From positions 3,410,001-3,474,000 of the forward strand of contig NZ_CP097636.1 in NCBI RefSeq assembly GCF_023573145.1: 64,000 bases of DNA, read 5' to 3'. The position numbers were made by a program, and so were the translations under genes. The DNA comes from Aquincola tertiaricarbonis (lineage in GTDB: Bacteria; Pseudomonadota; Gammaproteobacteria; Burkholderiales; Burkholderiaceae_C). The first letter of the stretch is position 1. Every line of letters starts with the position of its first letter. The notes under the pieces are model-generated. The model was not told the DNA's origin, did not search any database, and was given only the letters and a program-made list of their open reading frames with translations. Shown here piece by piece: positions 17,568 to 26,137 of this stretch.

Positions 17568-18479
17568 ATGAGCGACATCGCCATCGACACCGCCCACGAG
17601 CGCAAGGCCGCGTTCGAGGCCAACAAGCTGTCCAAGCGCCTGCACCGCCAGGTGGGCCAGGCCATCACCGACTTCAACATGATCGAAGCCGGCGACAAGG
17701 TCATGGTCTGCGTGTCGGGCGGCAAGGACAGCTATGCGCTGCTCGACATCCTGATCAACCTGCGCAAGCGGGCGCCGATCCCGTTCGAGCTGGTGGCCGT
17801 CAACCTCGACCAGAAGCAGCCCGGATTCCCCGAGCATGTGCTGCCGCAGTACCTCTCCACGCTGGACGTGCCCTTCCGCATCGAGGAGCAGGACACCTAC
17901 TCCATCGTCAAGCGGCTGATTCCCGAGGGCCAGACGATGTGCTCGCTGTGCTCGCGGCTGCGGCGCGGCATCCTGTACCGCGTGGCCAGCGAGCTGGGCG
18001 CCACCAAGGTGGCGCTGGGCCACCACCGCGACGACATGGTGGTGACGCTGCTGATGAACATGTTCTTCGGCAGCCGCATGAAGGGCATGCCGCCCAAGCT
18101 GGTGAGCGACGACGGCAAGCACGTGGTCATCCGCCCGCTGGCCTATGTGGCCGAGGCCGACCTGGAACGCTATGCGGTGGACCGCCAGTTCCCCATCATT
18201 CCGTGCACGCTGTGCGGCAACCAGGAAGGGCTGCAGCGCGCCACCATCAAGGCGATGATCCGCGACTGGGACCGCCAGTACCCCGGCCGCATCGACAACA
18301 TGTTCACCGCCATGGGCAACATCGTGCCGTCACACATGATGGACCGGAAGCTGTACCCTTTCACGACGCTGCAGGCCACCGGCATTGCCGACCCGCAGGG
18401 CGACAAGGCATTCGACGAAGACGAAGACCCCTGTGGCACGCCCGCCACCTCGGTGGTGAAGCTGCATCCGGGGGCCTGA
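17568..18479 (+). CDS. ttcA: tRNA 2-thiocytidine(32) synthetase
   Basis: A 303-residue ATP-dependent PP-loop enzyme that thiolates cytidine 32 in the tRNA anticodon loop. The PP-loop SGGKDS spans residues 50-55. Cluster ligands Cys125 and Cys128 are in [11 protein letters not shown], and the third Cys is in [10 protein letters not shown], as needed for the 4Fe-4S cluster. The [11 protein letters not shown] and [14 protein letters not shown] blocks are typical. An acidic tail ([10 protein letters not shown]) follows. It continues the SDR-folB operon and is followed by a lipoprotein gene 17 bases later. Confidence 0.95.
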   Translation: MSDIAIDTAHERKAAFEANKLSKRLHRQVGQAITDFNMIEAGDKVMVCVSGGKDSYALLDILINLRKRAPIPFELVAVNLDQKQPGFPEHVLPQYLSTLDVPFRIEEQDTYSIVKRLIPEGQTMCSLCSRLRRGILYRVASELGATKVALGHHRDDMVVTLLMNMFFGSRMKGMPPKLVSDDGKHVVIRPLAYVAEADLERYAVDRQFPIIPCTLCGNQEGLQRATIKAMIRDWDRQYPGRIDNMFTAMGNIVPSHMMDRKLYPFTTLQATGIADPQGDKAFDEDEDPCGTPATSVVKLHPGA

Positions 18480-18496
18480 ACCAGGAACCCCTGAAC

Positions 18497-19099
18497 ATGA
18501 CCCTCCTGTCCTCGATGCGCGTGATGGCCGGCGGCGCGGCGCTGCTGGCCCTGGGCGGCTGCGCTTCGCTCAACAGCCTGACCAGCGACGTGCGCAGCTA
18601 CGGCACCTGGCCGGCCGGCCGCGCACCGGGCACCTATGTGTTCGAGCGGCTGCCCTCGCAGGCCTCGCAGCCCGAGCAGCAGGCCGCGCTGGAAGACGCC
18701 GCACGCCCGGCGGTGGAGATGGCCGGCTTCAAGCCCGCCACCGACGCCGGCAAGGCCGACGTGACCATCCAGCTGGGCGCCCGCATCACCCGTTACGACA
18801 CCGCGCCCTGGGACGATCCGTTCTGGTGGAACTACGGCTACGGCTTCGGCCGCTTCGGTGGCTGGCGGCCCGGGCTGGGCCTGGGTTACCGCTTCGACAA
18901 CCCGCGCTATGAGCGCGAGGTGGCGGTGCTGATCCGCGACCGCGCCAGCGGCGCGCCGCTGTACGAAAGCCGCGCGGTGAACGACAGCCTGGTGGGCGGC
19001 GACCCTGAGTCGCTGTCGCTGATGTACGAAGCGGCGCTGAAGGACTTTCCCACCCCAGCGGTGAGCCCGCGCCGGGTGGTGGTGCCGGCTAACCGCTAG
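18497..19099 (+). CDS. DUF4136 family lipoprotein
   Basis: A 200-residue predicted lipoprotein. The signal ends in the lipobox LALGGC (Cys near residue 22), then comes a DUF4136-like domain with YVFERLPSQA, a Gly/Trp/Tyr-rich stretch (DDPFWWNYGYGFGRFGG) and REVAVLIRDRASG near the C-terminus. Residue after Cys is Ala, consistent with outer-membrane sorting. Function unknown. The ATG at 18497 was chosen because it begins the signal peptide and AGGAA lies upstream. Its 3' end overlaps the opposing lipoprotein gene by 11 bases. Confidence 0.85.
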   Translation: MTLLSSMRVMAGGAALLALGGCASLNSLTSDVRSYGTWPAGRAPGTYVFERLPSQASQPEQQAALEDAARPAVEMAGFKPATDAGKADVTIQLGARITRYDTAPWDDPFWWNYGYGFGRFGGWRPGLGLGYRFDNPRYEREVAVLIRDRASGAPLYESRAVNDSLVGGDPESLSLMYEAALKDFPTPAVSPRRVVVPANR

Positions 19100-19976
19100 C
19101 GCCCGCCAGCGCCCGGGCGTCATCGGCCCAGCTGCGCAGCTTGTCGCGCGCGGCCTTGCGCTGGGCGGGGGTGGTGGTGTTGTGCAGCTCGGCCATCCAG
19201 GCGCAGTTGTAGTCCACCAGCCGGCGCTGGTAGGCCTCATAGGCCGGCCGCGGCGAATGCAGCCAGCGGCCCATCAGGTCGCGCACCGCGGCCTGGGCCT
19301 GCGCTGCCGGCACCGCGCGGCCGTCCACCTTCAGGCTGCGCAGGGTTTGCAGCGTGTCGCGCTGGCGGGCCAGGCGCTCCTGGTTCCACTGCTCGGGGTC
19401 GAAGGGCGAAGCCAGCAGCGCCTGCGCCACCCGCTCGCGCTGCGGCGCCTCCAGCCGGCCGTATAGCTTTTCCAGCCGCTCCACCGTCTTGTCCAGCAGC
19501 TCCTCCCGCCGCTCCTTGGGGTCGGGCTGCAGGTACTCCTCGCGGAACTCCTTGTTGTTGCGCTCGTAGCGCTTTTCGATGTGACGCAGCTGCTGCGGCG
19601 TCAGCGTCACCGCCAGCTCGGCCGCGGGCACCACCATCTGCATCAGCGCCACCTCGGCCTTCTGGCGCAGCTCGGGCTCCCAGCGGCACAGCGCGGCGGC
19701 GCTGGTGTTGTCCTGCGCCTGGGCCTGCATGCGGGTGAGCATGGCGGCGTACTCGGGCAGCTGGGTGCTGCGGTGCCAGCGGAAGAAGGCGTCGATGGCC
19801 TCCCGCGTGCGCGGCCCCTGCTCATCGTCCAGGTCGGCATAGCCGTTGATCCACCACGAGGTCCAGGCCGGCGCCTGGTTGTAGGCCAGCTGCACCACCG
19901 CACAACCGCTGACGGCCAGCACCAGCAGGGCGGCACCGATAATCCGGCCCCCGGTGCGCCACCGCACCCTCTTCAT
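19089..19976 (-). CDS. DUF6279-like lipoprotein
   Basis: A 295-residue predicted lipoprotein: basic N-terminus, hydrophobic core and lipobox LAVSGC, followed by VVQLAYNQAPAWTSWWINGY, then a long charged alpha-helical region rich in Arg/Glu/Gln. The pattern, with the conserved YNQAP and the helical body, matches a family annotated DUF6279 lipoprotein; no biochemical role is known. The start at 19976 leaves ten bases to the glmU start codon on the other strand; a second in-frame ATG at 19988 would overlap the glmU ATG. Confidence 0.8.
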   Translation of the reverse strand: MKRVRWRTGGRIIGAALLVLAVSGCAVVQLAYNQAPAWTSWWINGYADLDDEQGPRTREAIDAFFRWHRSTQLPEYAAMLTRMQAQAQDNTSAAALCRWEPELRQKAEVALMQMVVPAAELAVTLTPQQLRHIEKRYERNNKEFREEYLQPDPKERREELLDKTVERLEKLYGRLEAPQRERVAQALLASPFDPEQWNQERLARQRDTLQTLRSLKVDGRAVPAAQAQAAVRDLMGRWLHSPRPAYEAYQRRLVDYNCAWMAELHNTTTPAQRKAARDKLRSWADDARALAGASG

Positions 19977-19986
19977 CGCTTCACGC

Positions 19987-21354
19987 ATGGCTCTCCACAT
20001 CGTCATCATGGCCGCGGGCAAAGGCACCCGCATGAAATCCGACCGGCCGAAGGTGCTGCACCGGCTGGCCGGCCGCAGCCTGCTGCAACGGGTGCTGGAC
20101 ACCACGGCCACGCTGCAGGCCGACGGCACGCTGGTGATCGTGGGGCATGGCGCCGACCAAGTGGAAACGGCAATCGTTATGCCCGGCGTCAGCATGGTCA
20201 AGCAGGAACCCCAGCTGGGCACCGGTCACGCCATCCAGCAGGTGGTGCCGCACCTGCCCGACGAGGGTACAACGCTGATCCTGAACGGCGACGTGCCGCT
20301 GATCCGGGCCGAGACCGCCCGCGCGCTGGCCGAGGCCTGCGGCGGCAACCGCCTGGCGCTGCTGACGGTGACGCTGGCCGATGCCACCGGCTACGGCCGC
20401 ATCGTGCGGGCGGCCGACGGTACGGTGCAGGCCATCGTCGAGCACAAGGACGCCACGCCCGCGCAGCGCGAGATCCGTGAGGTGTACACCGGCATGATGG
20501 CCGCGCCCAGCGCCTGGCTGAAGCGTGCGGTGATGGCGCTGGACAACGACAACGCCCAGCGCGAGTACTACCTGACCGACATCGTGAAGATGGCGGTGGC
20601 CCAGGGCGTGCCGGTGGTGGCCTCGGCCGCGCCGGCCGAGATCGAGGTGCGCGGCATCAACAGCCCGCGCGAGCTGGCGCAGCTGGAACGCCTGCACCAG
20701 GCGGCGGTGGCCGACACGCTGCTGGACGCCGGCGTGCGCCTGGCCGACCCGGCCCGCATCGACGTGCGCGGCCGCCTGCGGTGCGGGCGCGACGTGGAGA
20801 TCGACGTCAACTGCGTGTTCGAAGGCGAGGTGGTGCTGGGCGACGGCGTGCGCATCGGCCCCAACTGCGTGCTGCGCGATGCGCGCATCGCCGATGGCGT
20901 GGTGATCCACCCCTTCAGCCACATCGAGCAGGCCGAGGTCGGCCCGGGCTCGCTGATCGGGCCTTACGCCCGCCTGCGGCCGGGCGCGGTGCTGGGCGCC
21001 GAGGTGCACATCGGCAACTTCGTGGAAGTGAAGAACTCCACCCTGGCCAACGGCGCCAAGGCCAACCACCTGGCCTACCTGGGCGACAGCACGGTGGGCG
21101 AGCGGGTGAACTTCGGGGCCGGCTCCATCACCGCCAACTACGACGGCGTGAACAAGCACCGCACGGTGATCGGCAATGACGTGCACGTGGGCAGCAACTG
21201 CGTGCTGGTGGCCCCGGTGACGCTGGGCGACGGCGCCACCATCGGCGGCGGCTCCACCATCGCCAAGGACGCCCCGGCCGGCCAGCTCAGCGTCTCGCGC
21301 GCGCGGCAGCTGACGGTGCCGGGGTGGAAGCGGCCGACGAAGCAGGCGAAGTAA
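19987..21354 (+). CDS. glmU: bifunctional GlcN-1-P acetyltransferase / UDP-GlcNAc pyrophosphorylase
   Basis: A 455-residue enzyme making UDP-GlcNAc for peptidoglycan and LPS. The N-terminal uridyltransferase domain starts IVIMAAGKGTRMKSDRPKVL and continues with TGHAIQQVVP and LNGDVPLI. From about residue 250 a left-handed beta helix of hexapeptide repeats carries the acetyltransferase, with FVEVKNSTLANGAKANHL, YLGDSTVGERVNFGAG and NYDGVNKHRT. The start MALHIVIMAAG matches family N-termini. It is divergent from the DUF6279-like gene; the repeat at 21365 follows its stop. Confidence 0.97.
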   Translation: MALHIVIMAAGKGTRMKSDRPKVLHRLAGRSLLQRVLDTTATLQADGTLVIVGHGADQVETAIVMPGVSMVKQEPQLGTGHAIQQVVPHLPDEGTTLILNGDVPLIRAETARALAEACGGNRLALLTVTLADATGYGRIVRAADGTVQAIVEHKDATPAQREIREVYTGMMAAPSAWLKRAVMALDNDNAQREYYLTDIVKMAVAQGVPVVASAAPAEIEVRGINSPRELAQLERLHQAAVADTLLDAGVRLADPARIDVRGRLRCGRDVEIDVNCVFEGEVVLGDGVRIGPNCVLRDARIADGVVIHPFSHIEQAEVGPGSLIGPYARLRPGAVLGAEVHIGNFVEVKNSTLANGAKANHLAYLGDSTVGERVNFGAGSITANYDGVNKHRTVIGNDVHVGSNCVLVAPVTLGDGATIGGGSTIAKDAPAGQLSVSRARQLTVPGWKRPTKQAK

Positions 21355-21364
21355 CTGGGCACAA

Positions 21365-21438
21365 GGTTCCGCCGCCGGGCCGCCCCGAGGCGGAACGCGC
21401 CCACTCGGGGGGCAGCGAGCGTCAGCGAGCTTGGGGGC
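21365..21438 (-). repeat. dispersed two-hairpin repeat, copy in inverted orientation
   Basis: Same element as at 7073 and 10465, on the minus strand. The large stem here is GTTCCGCC (21366-21373) / GGCGGAAC (21389-21396), different bases from the other copies but still fully paired, around the conserved loop (TCGGGGCGGCCCGGC on the minus strand). It sits between the convergent glmU and udg genes and provides the last codons and stop of udg. Confidence 0.85.
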
Positions 21439-22222
21439 CCTGCTCCATGACTTCTGCCGCCAGGCAGAGGTCTTCCCAGGCGCGTGCCTTGTCCATCGGC
21501 TGGCGCAGCAGGTACGCGGGGTGGTAGGTCACCACCAGCGGCACGCCCTGGTACTGGTGCACCCGGCCGCGCAGGCGGCCGATGGGCTCGCTGCTGCGCA
21601 GCAGCGACTGCACCGCGAAGCGGCCCATCGCCAGGATGATGCGCGGCTGCACCAGCGCGATCTGCCGCTGCAGGAAAGGCTCGCAGCGCGCCAGCTCCTC
21701 CGGCTCGGGGTTGCGGTTGCGCGGCGGCCGGCACTTCAGCGTGTTGGCGATGAACACCTGCTGCTCGGGCGGTGCCTCGTCGCGCGTCAGGCCCAGCGCG
21801 CGCAGCATGCTGTCCAGCAGCTGCCCGGCGGGGCCGACGAAGGGCTCGCCGCGCAGGTCCTCCTGCTCGCCGGGCGCTTCGCCGATCACCATCCAGTGCG
21901 CCCGCATGTGGCCGACGCCAAAGACGGTGTGGCGCCGTGATTCGCACAGCCGGCAGGCGGTGCAGCTGGCCACCGCCTCGCGCAGCGGTTCCCAGTCCAG
22001 GCTGTCGATGGGTGACGGAGCGCGGGCGATGAGGTCGGCGGGCCGCGTGGCCGGCGCAGGTCGCTCCTCGCGGGGGGGCGCCGGCGCGGCCACCGGGGCC
22101 GTGGCCTCTTCGGCCTCGACCAGTTCCTCTACCGGTGCCTCGTCCGGCACGGCCGCCGCTGGCGGCACGAACACGCGGATGCCCATCTCGGCCAGCATGG
22201 CCCGCTGGCGTTCACTCCACAT
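21422..22222 (-). CDS. family 4 uracil-DNA glycosylase
   Basis: A 266-residue Fe-S uracil-DNA glycosylase that removes uracil from DNA. Cluster ligands are Cys87 and Cys90 (SCTACRLC) and, sixteen residues apart, Cys164 (LKCRPPRN) and Cys180 (ARCEPF). Active-site motifs are GEAPGEQEDLRGEPFVG and VTYHPAYLLRQP. An Ala/Pro/Glu-rich linker (about 20-70) precedes the catalytic domain. The final residues PQAR and the TGA come from the hairpin repeat. The start overlaps the rimI stop by 11 bases, so tsaB-rimI-udg is one coupled unit. Confidence 0.93.
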   Translation of the reverse strand: MWSERQRAMLAEMGIRVFVPPAAAVPDEAPVEELVEAEEATAPVAAPAPPREERPAPATRPADLIARAPSPIDSLDWEPLREAVASCTACRLCESRRHTVFGVGHMRAHWMVIGEAPGEQEDLRGEPFVGPAGQLLDSMLRALGLTRDEAPPEQQVFIANTLKCRPPRNRNPEPEELARCEPFLQRQIALVQPRIILAMGRFAVQSLLRSSEPIGRLRGRVHQYQGVPLVVTYHPAYLLRQPMDKARAWEDLCLAAEVMEQGPQAR

Positions 22223-22700
22223 CGCGGGGCTCCATGGCCAGCGCCATCACGAAGGCGTCTTCACGCTGGCCGTGCGGCGCGGGGTAGTAGCCACGGCGCA
22301 GGCCGATCTGCAAGAAGCCCATCGATTCGTACAGCAGGCGCGCACCTTCGTTGCTGGTGCGCACTTCCAGCAGCAGCGTGGGCAGGCCGGTGGCGCGCAC
22401 CGCGTCGATCACCGCCGCCAGCAGCGCCCGGCCGTGGCCCTGCCGCTGCCAGCGCGGCGCCACCGTGATGTTGAGCAGGTGCACCTCGTCCACACCCCGC
22501 ATGGCCACGGTGTAGCCGATCAGCTCGCCGTCTTCGGCCTGCAGCACCTGCATGTCGTAGCCGGCGGCGATGGAGTCGATGAAGTTGCCGCGCGACCACG
22601 GAAAGGCATAAGCCTGCTGCTCGATGAGGCTCACCGCGTCCACCAGGGCCACGGTCATCGGCACCAGGCGCGGCGCGGCGGGTTGCGCGATGGCGTTCAT
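22212..22700 (-). CDS. rimI: ribosomal protein S18-alanine N-acetyltransferase
   Basis: A 162-residue GNAT acetyltransferase that modifies the N-terminal alanine of ribosomal protein S18. Family blocks are QQAYAFPWSRGNFIDSIAAG, LLNITVAPRWQRQGHGRALL (acetyl-CoA loop R/Q-x-x-G-x-A), TLLLEVRTSNEGARLLYESM and GFLQIGLRRGYYP. The ATG overlaps the tsaB stop as ATGA, the common tsaB-rimI arrangement. Longer open frames in this register run antisense through the tsaB region. Confidence 0.92.
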   Translation of the reverse strand: MNAIAQPAAPRLVPMTVALVDAVSLIEQQAYAFPWSRGNFIDSIAAGYDMQVLQAEDGELIGYTVAMRGVDEVHLLNITVAPRWQRQGHGRALLAAVIDAVRATGLPTLLLEVRTSNEGARLLYESMGFLQIGLRRGYYPAPHGQREDAFVMALAMEPRDVE

Positions 22701-23461
22701 GCCGCAGCCGCCTTGGCCGCTTCGCGCTCGGCCGTGGTCTGCGCCACCTTGTCGCGCAGGTACAGCGGCAGCGCCAGCGCGGGGTCGATGGCCTCGCCGG
22801 CCAGCCAGGCCTGCTGCGCCAGGCGCAGCAGCGCGGCGGCACGGTCGTGCTCGGTGGGCACGCGTTCGGCGCCGCCGGTGGGCAGCTGGTCGCCAAACGC
22901 GGCGAGCGCCGACCCGGCCACGCAGGCGGGCGCTTCGGCCTGCCAATGCGCGGCCAGCGCCGCCAGCGGCCACAGCGCGGGCGCCTGCAGCACCTGCCAG
23001 CGGCCCTCGGCCCAGCGGTAGGTGCCGGCGTAGATCTCGTTCATGCGCGCGTCCATGGCCACGTGCACGGTGTCGTGCCGGCCCTGGGTCTGCGCGCGGG
23101 CATCGTCGGCCACGATGGCCAGGCTGTCGATGGGCAGCACCGGCCGGCCGGCGCCCAGCGCCAAGCCCTGCGCCACCGCACAGGCGGTGCGCAGGCCGGT
23201 GAACGCCCCCGGTCCATGGCCGAAGGCGATGGCCTGCATGGCCGACACGCGGCAGCCCAGCTGCGCCAGCAGCGACCGCACGGCCGGCAGCAGCCGGGCC
23301 GAGGCCAGCGCGCCGCCGGGCTCGACCAGGCGCAGCTGGCGGCCGTGGGCTTGCGCGGCCACGGCCAGGCGTTCGGTGGAGGTGTCGATGGCCAGCAAGG
23401 CGGGCGAGGCCGGGGTGGCCTCGGCGTGCGTGGGGCACGCGGAATGGGGCGACGACGACAT
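22697..23461 (-). CDS. tsaB: tRNA t6A modification protein TsaB
   Basis: A 254-residue ASKHA-fold protein that dimerises with TsaD (gene not in this window) and, with TsaE, transfers threonylcarbamoyl to A37 of ANN-decoding tRNAs. Visible motifs are LLAIDTSTERLAVA, FGHGPGAFTGLRTACAVAQG and VAMDARMNEIYAG. The N-terminus carries about 20 extra residues (SSSPHSACPTHAEATP). Sua5, which makes the threonylcarbamoyl-AMP substrate, is encoded 2.7 kb away. A minus-strand -10-like TACACT at 23468-23473 lies just before the ATG. Confidence 0.92.
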   Translation of the reverse strand: MSSSPHSACPTHAEATPASPALLAIDTSTERLAVAAQAHGRQLRLVEPGGALASARLLPAVRSLLAQLGCRVSAMQAIAFGHGPGAFTGLRTACAVAQGLALGAGRPVLPIDSLAIVADDARAQTQGRHDTVHVAMDARMNEIYAGTYRWAEGRWQVLQAPALWPLAALAAHWQAEAPACVAGSALAAFGDQLPTGGAERVPTEHDRAAALLRLAQQAWLAGEAIDPALALPLYLRDKVAQTTAEREAAKAAAA

Positions 23462-23538
23462 GCCGCCAGTGTAGGGGAAGGGCCTGCCCGCGCCGGCCCC
23501 GGCGCAAGGGCGGCGGGCCTGCGTGCGATCATCCCCCG

Positions 23539-24999
23539 ATGCCTGTGTCTTCGCTTTTCGTCGCCCTCTGGCTGGGCCTGGCGGCCGCCGGTGCGGCCAC
23601 CGCCCAGTCCATCGGCAACCTGCCCCCCGAAGCCGCTGCGGTGCTGCAGCGCGAGCGCATTCCGCCCGAGGCCTTGTCGGTGGTGGTGGAAGAAGTTGGG
23701 GCCCTGCCCGTGCGCGGCCAGCCGCCGGCGCCGCGCCTGCGGCTGCAGGCCGACAAGCCGGTGAACCCGGCTTCGCTGACCAAGCTGCTGACCACCTATG
23801 CCGCGCTCGACCTGCTGGGCCCGGCGTGGAGCTGGAACACGCCGGTGTGGATCAACGGCGAGGTGCGCGACGGCGTGCTGGACGGCTCCTTGATCATCCA
23901 GGGCCGGGGCGACCCCAAGCTGGTGCTGGAGCGGGTGTGGCTGCTGCTGCGCCGGGTGCAGGCGGCCGGCGTGCGCGAGATCCGCGGCGACATCGTGCTG
24001 GACACCGACGCTTTCGCGCCGCCTCGCGCCTCCCCCGCCGACTTCGACAACGAGCCGCTGCGGCCCTACAACGTGCGCGCCGACGCGCTGCTGCTGAACC
24101 AGAAGACGGTGATCTACCGCTTCACGCCCGACGCGGTGCGCAACGTGGCGCGCATCAGCGCCGAGCCGGCGCTGGCCGGCACCACGGTGCAGGCCGAGCT
24201 GCCGATGGCCGAAGGCCCTTGCGGCGATTGGCGCAGCACCGTGAAGCCGCGCTTCGACGACCCGGCGCAGGTGCGCTTCGAGGGCCGTTACCCGCTGGCC
24301 TGCGGCGAGCGGCTGTGGCCGGTGGCCGACCCGGCGCCGCAGACCTACGCCGCCCGGCTGCTGGCCCAGCTGTGGGCCGAGGCCGGCGGCCAGCTGCGCG
24401 GCAAGGTGCGCGCCGGCCCCGCGCCCACGGCCACGCCGCCCTCGTTCCAGTTCGAGTCGCCGCCGCTGGCCGAGGTGGTGCGCGACATCAACAAGTTCAG
24501 CAACAACACGATGGCGCAGCAGCTGTTCCTGACGCTGGGGCTGGAACGCGCCGGCCAGGGCACGCCCGAGGCCGCGCGCGAGGTGCTGCAGCGCTGGCTG
24601 GCCGAGCGCCTGCGCATCGACCCCGCCACCCAGCAGGCGCTGGTGATCGACAACGGCTCGGGCTTGTCGCGCGACACACGCATGCCGGCGGCGCTGCTGG
24701 CCCGGCTGCTGCAGTCGGCCTGGTCCAGCCCGGTAATGCCCGACCTGATGGCCTCGCTGCCAGCCTCGGGCACCGACGGCACGCTGCGCCGTTCGCAGGC
24801 GCCCGCCGGGCGCGCGCACCTGAAGACCGGCTCCTTGCGCGACGTGGCCGGCGTGGCCGGTTACGTGCTGGGCGACAGCGGCCGGCGCTACCTGCTGGTG
24901 GCCATCGTCAACCACCCCAACGCCGCCGCCGCGCGCCCGGCCTTCGACGCGCTGGTGCAGTGGACGCTGCGCGACGGCGCGGTGCCGGGAACGCCATAA
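23539..24999 (+). CDS. dacB: D-alanyl-D-alanine carboxypeptidase/endopeptidase (PBP4 type)
   Basis: A 486-residue exported class C penicillin-binding protein that trims or cleaves peptidoglycan peptide cross-links in the periplasm. A signal peptide (LFVALWLGLAAAGAATAQS) leads to the SxxK motif at Ser79-Lys82 (NPASLTKLLT), the SxN motif in INKFSNNTMAQQ and the KTG motif in AHLKTGSLRD near residue 430. The large insertion between SxxK and SxN is typical of PBP4. It is divergent from tsaB with 77 bases between starts. The TAA is followed by an A-tract and hairpin serving the opposite strand. Confidence 0.95.
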   Translation: MPVSSLFVALWLGLAAAGAATAQSIGNLPPEAAAVLQRERIPPEALSVVVEEVGALPVRGQPPAPRLRLQADKPVNPASLTKLLTTYAALDLLGPAWSWNTPVWINGEVRDGVLDGSLIIQGRGDPKLVLERVWLLLRRVQAAGVREIRGDIVLDTDAFAPPRASPADFDNEPLRPYNVRADALLLNQKTVIYRFTPDAVRNVARISAEPALAGTTVQAELPMAEGPCGDWRSTVKPRFDDPAQVRFEGRYPLACGERLWPVADPAPQTYAARLLAQLWAEAGGQLRGKVRAGPAPTATPPSFQFESPPLAEVVRDINKFSNNTMAQQLFLTLGLERAGQGTPEAAREVLQRWLAERLRIDPATQQALVIDNGSGLSRDTRMPAALLARLLQSAWSSPVMPDLMASLPASGTDGTLRRSQAPAGRAHLKTGSLRDVAGVAGYVLGDSGRRYLLVAIVNHPNAAAARPAFDALVQWTLRDGAVPGTP

Positions 25000-25025
25000 A
25001 AAAATGGGCCGCACGATGGCGGCCC
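24998..25025 (-). terminator. intrinsic terminator for the 25054-26109 lipoprotein gene
   Basis: On the minus strand GGGCCGC-CATCGT-GCGGCCC (25025-25006) is followed by ATTTTTTT (25005-24998). It lies 28 bases after the lipoprotein stop. On the plus strand the run is A, so dacB is not terminated here in the classical way. Confidence 0.85.
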
Positions 25026-25053
25026 TGGCTCGGCGACTTGGCGCGCCGGTCGA

Positions 25054-26109
25054 TCAGAACGGGTTGTTGTTGGCGCGGTAGTAGGCCAGGTCGCCCATGC
25101 GGCGCTGGTACTCGATGCCCAGGCGGTAGCTGTCGGCCCACAGCCATTGGGTGGCATTGCCGCTGGCGGCCGAGATCACGGTGGCCGCCGTGCAGTTGGG
25201 CAGCGCCGTGGTGCACACCGCATCGACCACGTTGCTCAGCGAGTAGCTGCCCGGGAAGCGCACCATCGAGTCCAGCTCGGTGTCGCCCAGCACCATGCCG
25301 ATCAGACGGCCGTCGTTGATCTGGTTCTTGCGCATGGCCAGGTTGTAGGCCGTGGTCAGGTCGTTGAGCAGCTGGCGGCGACGCTTGTCGGTCACGGTGC
25401 TGTCGGCATCGGCGGCGGCCTGGTCGGCGATCGCCATCGGCGAGAACGACAGGTCGGGAATCGTCACCACCAGCACGCGGGCACCGGCATTGGCCACGCG
25501 GTTCTGCACCGCGGCCCATTGCTCGCCGCGCCGGGTGGCTTCGGCCACCGCCTCGTCGTAGGTGAGCGTGCCGCCGGTGACCACGGTGTCGTAGTTGCTG
25601 CCCAGCGCCGCCGCCAGCGCGGTGGTCTTGCCCACCACGCGGCCGTACAGCTCCAGCATGTCGTAGGTGCCCACCATCATCGTGGCCAGGTCCTTGTCGA
25701 CGAAGGTGATGGCGTTCTTGCTGGTGTTGGTGCCGGTGACGGTGCCGGCGATCTGCCCATCCAGGTCGGCCACCTTGGCCAGCGGCGTGGCGCGCATGAA
25801 AGCGGTGGCCGTGGCGGTGCTGCTGCGGCATTGGTCGAACACGCGGCCAAAGCCCGAGGCCACCAGCTGGGTCCAGATCGGGTAGGTCTGGCACTCCAGA
25901 TCGGTGGTGTCGGTCGTGTCGGCCAGGTTCACGCTGTACTTGAAGCCGTTGTTCGGCCGGCTCGACTCATTGGTCAGCAGGCTCTGCTCGTCCCCGAAGG
26001 CGTAGATGCTCACCGGCTTGTAGTCGTCAACGGCGCCGCCGCCGCAGGCGGACAGCAGTGCAACCACACCGGCAGCCGCGGCGCCGCGGCAAAGGGACTT
26101 GAAGTTCAT
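25054..26109 (-). CDS. lipoprotein resembling an SGNH/GDSL hydrolase with degenerate active site
   Basis: A 351-residue predicted lipoprotein (lipobox LLSACGG). The body resembles GDSL-type esterases: block I is YAFGDEQSLL (residues 36-45), a VLVVTIPDLSFSP strand matches the usual middle block, and LWADSYRLG near residue 325 matches the C-terminal W-A-D-x-x-H-P-T block. Where active enzymes have Ser in GDS and His in DxxH, this protein has Glu41 and Arg329, so it may not be catalytic; Ser43 is a possible alternative nucleophile. Four Cys in the mature part could form disulfides. It follows sua5 by 28 bases and ends at a strong terminator, so it is the last gene of the pur-sua5 run. Confidence 0.6.
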   Translation of the reverse strand: MNFKSLCRGAAAAGVVALLSACGGGAVDDYKPVSIYAFGDEQSLLTNESSRPNNGFKYSVNLADTTDTTDLECQTYPIWTQLVASGFGRVFDQCRSSTATATAFMRATPLAKVADLDGQIAGTVTGTNTSKNAITFVDKDLATMMVGTYDMLELYGRVVGKTTALAAALGSNYDTVVTGGTLTYDEAVAEATRRGEQWAAVQNRVANAGARVLVVTIPDLSFSPMAIADQAAADADSTVTDKRRRQLLNDLTTAYNLAMRKNQINDGRLIGMVLGDTELDSMVRFPGSYSLSNVVDAVCTTALPNCTAATVISAASGNATQWLWADSYRLGIEYQRRMGDLAYYRANNNPF

Positions 26110-26137
26110 CGATTCTCCGTAGGGATGGGTGCGGTGT

